Shown here: positions 7,291 through 12,321 of the stretch, in pieces
Numbering within the stretch: position 1 is the first letter of the stretch
Layout: the number at the start of each line of letters is the position of its first letter
Origin: Alphaproteobacteria bacterium
Lineage (GTDB): Bacteria; Pseudomonadota; Alphaproteobacteria; JAJTHO01
NCBI GenBank assembly: GCA_021297975.1
Contig: JAJTHO010000096.1
Span: 1 to 12,321 of the forward strand
Length of the DNA stretch: 12,321 nt
Reading direction: 5' to 3'
The notes under the pieces: model-generated
What the model was told of the DNA's origin: nothing
The model's database searches: none
What the model saw: the letters and a program-made list of their open reading frames with translations, nothing else
Position numbers and translations under genes: made by a program

Positions 7291-8375
7291 CGGACGCCTC
7301 CCTGCAAATGGCGGCTCAGGGTGCTGGCGATAAGGGGCAGGGGCAGAATCTGATTGCACAGACCCGTTGCGGCCGCAGCGCCCGGCATGCCCCAAACGAC
7401 AGAGGTGGCCTCATCCTGCGCCCAGACAGTGCCGCCTGCAGCAGCAACAGCCTTAACGCCTTTTGCGCCATCTGTTCCCATGCCGGTCAAAATAAGCAGC
7501 AATAACCCGCGTCCATACACAGCCGCAAGGCTGCGAACCATAGGGTCAACCGCAGGGCGGCAAAAGTTTTCTGGTGGGTTTTGATTCAATTCAATAACGG
7601 GCGCGGCGGCAGTGCCTTTAAGCGTTAGATGATAATCACCCGGCGCGAGATAGGCATGCCCCGGACGAGCAACCTCACCTGTTTTTCCCTCAACGCACGG
7701 CCAAGATGTTGTTTCACTGATTTGCCGGGCAAGGATTGTTGTAAACATGGGCGGCATGTGCTGGGTGATGAACAGCGGCACGTTTTTAAGATTAGGGGTA
7801 TCTTTTAAAATTTGCAGCAAGGCTTGGGGCCCGCCAGTTGATGAGCCTATCGCCAAGGCATTGATGGGGGCATGTTGGCTTTGCGTGCGGGTCAGCAGGG
7901 ATGGGCTTCTGGCGGATTGCGCGGTGATGCTTTTCTTTCCGGCCAGTGCGCGAATGCGGCTTAAAAGGGCATCTTTGAAATCCTGGCCGCTGAGAAGCTC
8001 GTTTTTTGCCTGCGGCTTCGGGATAAAATCTTTTGCGCCCAGCGCCAGCGTTCTAATGGATAGCTCTGCCGAACGCTCAGAAAGCCCGCTGCTGATGATA
8101 ATGGAGACAGAGGGTTTCAGCGCGAGCAGTTTCGGCAGCGCTGTCAAGCCGTCCATGACAGGCATATCCACATCCATCAGCACCACATCCACCGCGGTAC
8201 TATTCTTTTTTAGAAAATCAACGCCTTCTTGGCCATTGCCGGCGGTAGCAACAACGGTTATATCCGGTGTTTCATTGATAATACGCTTATAAAAGCTGCG
8301 CACCACAGCGGAATCATCCACCAGCAGCACACTGATTTTGCTTTTATCTAGGGGTGGGGTAAGGGAAGCGTTCAC
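7287..8375 (-). CDS. cheB: Chemotaxis response regulator protein-glutamate methylesterase CheB
   Basis: This enzyme removes methyl groups from (and can deamidate) chemoreceptor glutamyl residues, opposing CheR, and is activated when CheA phosphorylates its receiver. The receiver domain spans about 13-135, with acidic pocket D20/D21, phospho-acceptor D68 (VVLMDVDMP) and K120 (FIPKP). A linker rich in Ser and Gln (about 148-170) leads to the methylesterase domain (172-358). There the catalytic triad is S179 in IGSSTGG, H206 in TQHMP, and D302 in GMGTDG, with spacing like that of enteric CheB. The length (362 residues) is normal. The start is a GTG at 8375 that overlaps the cheY stop as GTGA; the receiver begins at once, so no longer start is needed. 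The stop overlaps the cheR start. Confidence 0.96.
   Translation of the reverse strand: MNASLTPPLDKSKISVLLVDDSAVVRSFYKRIINETPDITVVATAGNGQEGVDFLKKNSTAVDVVLMDVDMPVMDGLTALPKLLALKPSVSIIISSGLSERSAELSIRTLALGAKDFIPKPQAKNELLSGQDFKDALLSRIRALAGKKSITAQSARSPSLLTRTQSQHAPINALAIGSSTGGPQALLQILKDTPNLKNVPLFITQHMPPMFTTILARQISETTSWPCVEGKTGEVARPGHAYLAPGDYHLTLKGTAAAPVIELNQNPPENFCRPAVDPMVRSLAAVYGRGLLLLILTGMGTDGAKGVKAVAAAGGTVWAQDEATSVVWGMPGAAAATGLCNQILPLPLIASTLSRHLQGGVR
7297..7302 (-). promoter_or_regulatory. Ribosome-binding site of cheR inside cheB
   Basis: GGGAGG on the minus strand lies six bases before the ATG at 7290, within the last codons of cheB. It decides the cheR start and, with the ATGA overlap, supports translational coupling of the methylesterase and methyltransferase. 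Confidence 0.75.
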
Positions 8376-8737
8376 AGCAGCCCTAGTATAGCGAGTTTGC
8401 TTTTCACTGCGTCGCCGTCAAAAGGCTTCATAATGTATTCATCCGCGCCTTTGGTGAGCGCTTCGGTGATTTTTCCGAAATCATTTTCTGTGGTGCAGAA
8501 GATAACTTTTGGCTGTTTAAACAATGTCATGCTGCGTATCCGTACCACGCATTCTATGCCGCTCATTACCGGCATGTTCCAATCAAGAAAAACAACATCA
8601 GGGGATTCAACCGCGATTTTATCCAAGGCTTCCTGGCCGTTCTCAGCCTCATCACACGAAAAGTGCAGGTCTTCAAAAATCTTGCGCGCCACAATCCGCA
8701 CCACGCGGGAATCATCAACTAGTAAACATGAGGGCAT
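8372..8737 (-). CDS. cheY: Single-domain response regulator CheY
   Basis: This stand-alone receiver (121 residues) takes phosphate from CheA and, when phosphorylated, binds the flagellar switch to alter rotation. All catalytic receiver residues are present: acidic pair D8/D9 (LLVDDS), phospho-acceptor D52 (VVFLDWNMP), the switch threonine at 82/83 (FCTTEN) and K104 (YIMKPFD). There is no output domain. The ATG at 8737 follows a strong AAGGAG (8746-8751) with an eight-base gap. It lies between cheW (20-base gap) and cheB (4-base overlap). No CheZ phosphatase gene is nearby, so signal decay may rely on intrinsic hydrolysis or on phosphate return to the CheA receiver; that is inference. Confidence 0.95.
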   Translation of the reverse strand: MPSCLLVDDSRVVRIVARKIFEDLHFSCDEAENGQEALDKIAVESPDVVFLDWNMPVMSGIECVVRIRSMTLFKQPKVIFCTTENDFGKITEALTKGADEYIMKPFDGDAVKSKLAILGLL

Positions 8738-8757
8738 AATGCCGACTCCTTTTCTTT

Positions 8758-9228
8758 TTATGCAGCTTCGGCGTCGTTCTCAACTATTTGAGGGAACAGC
8801 TTTTCTACATCCAAAACAATCATCAAACTTTTCTCCAAACGGAAAACGCCGCGCGCGACTTCGCGCCAATTGGCCTCAATCGTAGCCGGGGTTTTTTCAA
8901 AACGACTGCTGGGTAGAGATAGAACCTCGCCCACGCTGTCCACCATCAGGCTGTACATCTCGCCTTGATTTTCCACCACAAGACTCATGCTGCTATGGCG
9001 AGCCACTTCCGGCTCAACACCCAGGCGCCGGCGCATATCAATCGCGGTTACAATTCGGCCGCGTAAATTAAGCGAACCGGCAACCTGATTGGGTGCAAGC
9101 GGAATAAAATTAATCCGCTGATCTTTCAGCACATCATGCACATCCAAGACGGGAATACCGAAAAGCTGTTCGGCAATAACCAGAGTAACGTATTGTTGTT
9201 CTGTGTTCAGTGTGTCAGGGCTTGTCAT
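8758..9228 (-). CDS. cheW: Chemotaxis coupling protein CheW
   Basis: This cytoplasmic adaptor joins chemoreceptor tips to the P5 domain of CheA in signalling arrays. The 156 residues form one CheW-like SH3-type double barrel, visible as QYVTLVIAEQLFGIPV (12-27), the conserved NLRGRIVTAIDMRRRLG (54-70), SSMSLVVENQGEMYSLMVD (79-97), and a C-terminal LIVLD-type strand (SLMIVLDVEKLF, 134-145). The start at 9228 has an ideal TAAGGAGA (9233-9240) upstream, and the gap to the cheA stop is only 14 bases. The C-terminus is short and acidic. Nothing unusual is seen. Confidence 0.96.
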   Translation of the reverse strand: MTSPDTLNTEQQYVTLVIAEQLFGIPVLDVHDVLKDQRINFIPLAPNQVAGSLNLRGRIVTAIDMRRRLGVEPEVARHSSMSLVVENQGEMYSLMVDSVGEVLSLPSSRFEKTPATIEANWREVARGVFRLEKSLMIVLDVEKLFPQIVENDAEAA

Positions 9229-9242
9229 ACTGTCTCCTTAGG

Positions 9243-11981
9243 TTACGCCGCAATCGACATACCGTTTAATTGTTGGGCGAGCGTTTGAATCAGCGCATCG
9301 CGATCAAACTTTGGCACATAATCGACAAAGCCGGCGGCGCGCCCGCGTGCGAACATATCGGGATCAGTATGCACAGAGAGGGCAATGCAGGGTATATCCG
9401 CCCAAACGCCGCCGCTGGTAATCGTTTGCGCCAGCTCAATACCATCAATATCCGGCATTTCGATATCAGAGATGATGACATCAAACATCTCGCCTTTATC
9501 ACGTAAATCAAGCGCCTTTTGCGCATGATCAATGGCCACCACATCATACCCTGCCGCGTGCAGCACTGGCGCGAGGAGATTGCGGAAGAAGGCGCTGTCA
9601 TCAACAAGCAGCAAGCGCCGTCCCGTGCGTCCGCCGGTTTCTTCGCTGTTTGTGCTGGGGTTTTTCTCGGCGCGGAACCAATCGCTGAAGGACTTGTGGA
9701 TGTAGTAATGCGCATCGAGCAAATCGGTCGCTTTGCCGCGGATGATGGCGCTGCCGATGAAGCCGGGGGTTTCGGAAGGTAGGTTTATGGTGATGGCTTC
9801 TTCGACAATATCAATGATACTATCAACAATAACACCCATGGAGCGTTTGTTATCTGAGAAGACCAGCACCGGTTTCACGCCTTCTGTTCCGATTTGGTGA
9901 TCCGGCGTTACCGTGAGCAGCGGCATGAGGGAGCCGCGATATTGCACCAGCGCCTGGCCATTACTGTATTCGATATCCTTGATGTCCACTTCTTCTAAGC
10001 GAGAAACAAGCGCGAGCGGCACGGCGCGGGGGGTTTGGGAAGCGGCAGAAAACACCAGCATCGCCATCGCTTCATTGGTGCGCGTTGCGTTGACCTTGGC
10101 GTCAGCATCGGCGGCGCGCTGTTCGTTGCTGAGGTCGCCAATTTTTGCGGCAACACCGTTGGGATCAAGAATCATAATCACGCTGCCATCACCGAGGATG
10201 GTGTTGCCGCTAAACACCGAAATATGGCGCAGAATCGGCGCAACGGGCTTTACGACGATTTCTTCAGTGTCATAGACTTTATCGACTATCAGCCCGAAGG
10301 TTTGGTTGCCCACTTGGCTGACAATAATAAACTGGCTTTTTTTGCTGTCGCTTTCAGCCGGCAGATTGAGAATATTATGCAGGCTGACCAGCGGTAATAA
10401 ACGCTCACGCAGGCGCAAGACCGGCACACCGTTGATGTATTCCAATCTGTGTTCAGAATTGGCCGAGACGCGCACGAGCTCGGTCACGCTGAGCTGCGGT
10501 ATCGCAAAGCGTTCGCCCGCAACGCCCACAATCAAGGCGGAGACAATGGCGAGAGTGAGCGGGATTTTGATGGTAAACGTGGAGCCTTGGCCTTCAACCG
10601 ACCATAACCCAACCGTGCCGCCGATTTTTTCAATATTCGTGCGCACAACATCCATGCCCACGCCGCGCCCGGAAACAGAGGTTACTTTGGCGGCGGTGGA
10701 GAAGCCGGCTTTGAAGATATATTGCTGTAATTGCTCGTCGCTCATCGCGGCGATGTCGTCTTCCGTGCTGAGGCCGGTTTCTAAGATTTTTGCCTTGATA
10801 CGCCCCATGTTGAGGCCTTTGCCATCATCGGCAATCTTGATGATGATATAGCCGCCCTCGTGATAGGCTTCGAGGCGAACAGTACCGATTTCCGGCTTTC
10901 CGGCATTAATCCGGTCGGCAGGCTGTTCAACGCCGTGATCAGCCGAGTTGCGCACCATGTGCGTGAGAGGGTCTTTAATCATCTCAAGAACCTGACGGTC
11001 AAGTTCGGTGTCTTCCCCGATCATAACCAGGTCAATTTTCTTATTCAATTCGTTGCTCAAATCACGGATAATGCGCGGCAATTTGTTCCAGGCGTTGCCG
11101 ATGGGCTGCATCCGGGTTTTCATCACCGATTCTTGCAGCTCAGAGGTCACCTGACCCAGCCGTTGCAGCGGTACTTTATAGGGGCTGTCTTTTTCCGAGC
11201 GGCTGATTTGCAGCAATTGGTTGCGGGTTAACACCAGCTCAGAGACAAGATTCATCAGGTTTTCAAGAAGGCCAACACCGACACGAATGGTCTGGTTGGA
11301 ATCTTTGTCGCCACCTTTTTCAGCTTCTTTGGGCTTTTCTGCTTTTTTAACAGCAGCTGCTTGCACGGCTTTTGTGGCGGAGGCTTTTTCTTTTTTCTCA
11401 ATTGCATCGAGCGCGTTTTCAAAGCTGGTCTCTGCCGGGGTGGGGGATGCAGCGGCATCGGGCGTTGGCGGGTCAAACTCGGCAGCGGCGAACGCGGCTT
11501 CGAGCTCGGCAGAATCAGCGGATACGGGTGTATGGTCTGTGCTTACGGCGGCTGCAACAGGCGCGGGGGCATGCGGTGCAGCATGACTGCCGCTGCCTGC
11601 ATCGCCGCCTTCAGCCATTGCGCGCAGCGCGGCAATCAGATTGGAATCATCGCCTTCGGGTTCTGTTCCCGATTCGCCGAGCATGGCGAGAATAAATTTA
11701 ATTTGATCCAGCGAATCAAAAACGAGGGAGACAATGGTTGCGGACGGTGCGAGTTTGCCGTCGCGGATTTTTCCCATCACGTCTTCGGCAGCGTGGGCAA
11801 TGGATTCAAGGCGGGGCAGGCCAAGAAAGCCGCATGTGCCTTTGATGGTGTGCATGATGCGGAATATCGAGGACACCAGCTCCATATCGCCGGGGTTCTG
11901 CTCTAAACGCACAATTTCTAAGTTTAGTTTTTCCAGACTTTCGTTGGTCTCTGTCAAAAATTCGACGAGTAAATCATCCAT
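9243..11981 (-). CDS. cheA: Hybrid chemotaxis histidine kinase CheA with two CheW-like domains and a C-terminal receiver
   Basis: This is the central chemotaxis kinase: it autophosphorylates in response to receptor state and passes phosphate to CheY and CheB. At 912 residues it is longer than classical CheA (about 650). Domains in order: HPt (1-110, phospho-His44 in MHTIKGTCGFLG); an Ala/Pro/Glu/Lys-rich linker (about 122-228) where a P2 domain would sit but none is recognisable; P3 dimerisation helices (about 230-290); the kinase domain with N box HMVRNSADHG (341-350), G1 DDGKG (385-389) and G2 GRGVGMDVV (438-446). A CheW-like P5 domain (about 475-615) and a second CheW-like region (about 636-765) follow. 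The receiver (788-908) has D794/D795, phospho-acceptor D839, S869 and K891. All catalytic residues are intact. The ATG at 11981 has only a weak GAGAG upstream. It is the first gene of the che operon. Confidence 0.97.
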   Translation of the reverse strand: MDDLLVEFLTETNESLEKLNLEIVRLEQNPGDMELVSSIFRIMHTIKGTCGFLGLPRLESIAHAAEDVMGKIRDGKLAPSATIVSLVFDSLDQIKFILAMLGESGTEPEGDDSNLIAALRAMAEGGDAGSGSHAAPHAPAPVAAAVSTDHTPVSADSAELEAAFAAAEFDPPTPDAAASPTPAETSFENALDAIEKKEKASATKAVQAAAVKKAEKPKEAEKGGDKDSNQTIRVGVGLLENLMNLVSELVLTRNQLLQISRSEKDSPYKVPLQRLGQVTSELQESVMKTRMQPIGNAWNKLPRIIRDLSNELNKKIDLVMIGEDTELDRQVLEMIKDPLTHMVRNSADHGVEQPADRINAGKPEIGTVRLEAYHEGGYIIIKIADDGKGLNMGRIKAKILETGLSTEDDIAAMSDEQLQQYIFKAGFSTAAKVTSVSGRGVGMDVVRTNIEKIGGTVGLWSVEGQGSTFTIKIPLTLAIVSALIVGVAGERFAIPQLSVTELVRVSANSEHRLEYINGVPVLRLRERLLPLVSLHNILNLPAESDSKKSQFIIVSQVGNQTFGLIVDKVYDTEEIVVKPVAPILRHISVFSGNTILGDGSVIMILDPNGVAAKIGDLSNEQRAADADAKVNATRTNEAMAMLVFSAASQTPRAVPLALVSRLEEVDIKDIEYSNGQALVQYRGSLMPLLTVTPDHQIGTEGVKPVLVFSDNKRSMGVIVDSIIDIVEEAITINLPSETPGFIGSAIIRGKATDLLDAHYYIHKSFSDWFRAEKNPSTNSEETGGRTGRRLLLVDDSAFFRNLLAPVLHAAGYDVVAIDHAQKALDLRDKGEMFDVIISDIEMPDIDGIELAQTITSGGVWADIPCIALSVHTDPDMFARGRAAGFVDYVPKFDRDALIQTLAQQLNGMSIAA

Positions 11982-12125
11982 GGGTCGCTCTCTCGTATGC
12001 TTTTCCTAGCATTCTTGGTTGTGCCACGGATAGGTTAAAAAATATTGAAGAGTTGAAGAAATACATCTTGGGGTGGTAATTGTTGGGTGTTCCTCGATGC
12101 TTATCTTGTGGTAAATTTTTATGGG

Positions 12126-12240
12126 GTCATCCCTCGTTCTGCAAAACCAAAGGTTTTGCGAGATCGAAGGATCTCCTCCAGAATGAAAGAGAGATTCCTC
12201 GACGGCACAAAACCTAGCGGTTTTGTTTGCTCGGAATGAC
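12126..12240. repeat. Palindromic repeat element with two internal hairpins (three-armed fold)
   Basis: The element starts with GTCAT (12126-12130) and ends with ATGAC (12236-12240), so its ends are inverted. Inside are two exact 8-bp hairpins with the same core: GCAAAACC/GGTTTTGC (12141-12148 with 12152-12159) and ACAAAACC/GGTTTTGT (12207-12214 with 12219-12226). Between them CGAAGGATCTC (12165-12175) and GAGATTCCTCG (12191-12201) pair in 9 of 11 positions. The whole can fold as a stem with two side arms. It resembles the GTCATTCC-type dispersed palindromes known from several bacterial genomes. A minus-strand reading frame crosses it but only translates the repeat. No target-site duplication is seen. 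Confidence 0.7.
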
Positions 12241-12255
12241 GTCAAATCAAATTGG

Positions 12256-12321
12256 TTACTGCGGCGGCAGGGCGGCGGTAAACGTCAAGATAGACGCATC
12301 CGTGCGCTCTTTTAGCAACAC
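12256..12321 (-). CDS. Possible 3' end of an upstream minus-strand gene (partial)
   Basis: Reading leftward from the window edge, one minus-strand frame is open for 21 codons, ends with TAA at 12258-12256, and gives a peptide finishing ERTDASILTFTAALPPQ. The composition is plausible for the last strand of a folded protein, and the place upstream of cheA on the same strand would suit another signalling gene. A second frame here is open for 26 codons, ending at 12242-12244, so the choice is uncertain. The peptide is too short to name a family. Confidence 0.3.
   Translation of the reverse strand: MLLKERTDASILTFTAALPPQ

Noticed and set aside
7291..7395. Upstream extension of cheR
   Set aside because: It is the end of cheB read in another frame. 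The conserved CheR N-terminus begins at the ATG at 7290, which has GGGAGG upstream.
7747..8292. 181-codon plus-strand frame opposite cheB
   Set aside because: It is a shadow of cheB, whose catalytic and receiver motifs are all intact on the minus strand.
11361..11906. 181-codon plus-strand frame opposite the N-terminal part of cheA
   Set aside because: It is antisense to the HPt domain and the low-complexity linker, Cys/Gly-rich, with no domain or start signal; a shadow frame.
12009..12026. TGGCAC on the minus strand upstream of cheA as a sigma-54 -24 box
   Set aside because: The next GC comes 13 bases after the GG instead of 10, so the -24/-12 spacing does not fit.
12006..12245. 79-codon minus-strand reading frame upstream of cheA
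   Set aside because: Most of it is the palindromic repeat in translation; there is no recognisable domain.

Overview
The window looks like part of an alphaproteobacterial chromosome of moderate GC content. The grounds are a class Ib-type aspartate aminotransferase, a compact cheA-cheW-cheY-cheB-cheR operon whose CheA carries a C-terminal receiver domain, and a fliI-fliJ pair. The exact taxon cannot be fixed from the sequence. No tRNA, rRNA, CRISPR array, transposase or phage gene was seen.

Layout. Bases 2-1003 (+) are the 3' part of a PLP-dependent aminotransferase. A 117-base gap holding an inverted repeat around a possible promoter leads to a 433-residue MFS transporter (1121-2422, +), closed by a strong intrinsic terminator. 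Next is a small, poorly conserved gene (about 2530-3009, +). Its C-terminal two thirds resemble enolase-phosphatase/HAD proteins, but the catalytic aspartates and the cap are missing. Facing it on the minus strand are fliJ and fliI (3042-4809), which encode the export-ATPase regulator and the ATPase of the flagellar type III secretion system. Divergent from fliI is a 504-residue protein (4951-6465, +) with a C-terminal beta-propeller of the glucosamine inositolphosphorylceramide transferase 1 N-terminal (GINT1_N) type. It is a candidate glycan-related enzyme lodged inside the motility locus.

From 11981 down to 6469 on the minus strand runs a tight chemotaxis operon: hybrid CheA (HPt, kinase, two CheW-like domains, receiver), CheW, CheY, CheB (methylesterase) and CheR (methyltransferase). 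cheY/cheB and cheB/cheR overlap by 4 bases (GTGA and ATGA), so they are probably translationally coupled. Together they form receptor-kinase coupling (CheA/CheW), output (CheY, with the CheA receiver as a possible phosphate sink) and adaptation (CheB/CheR). No receptor gene, CheZ, CheC or CheD is in the window.

Upstream of cheA, a roughly 115-base imperfect palindrome with two near-identical internal hairpins is a dispersed-repeat-type element. The last bases may be the 3' end of another minus-strand gene. The most interesting points are the active-site-less HAD-like protein, the GINT1_N-like protein in the flagellar/chemotaxis locus, the three-armed palindromic repeat and the extended CheA architecture.
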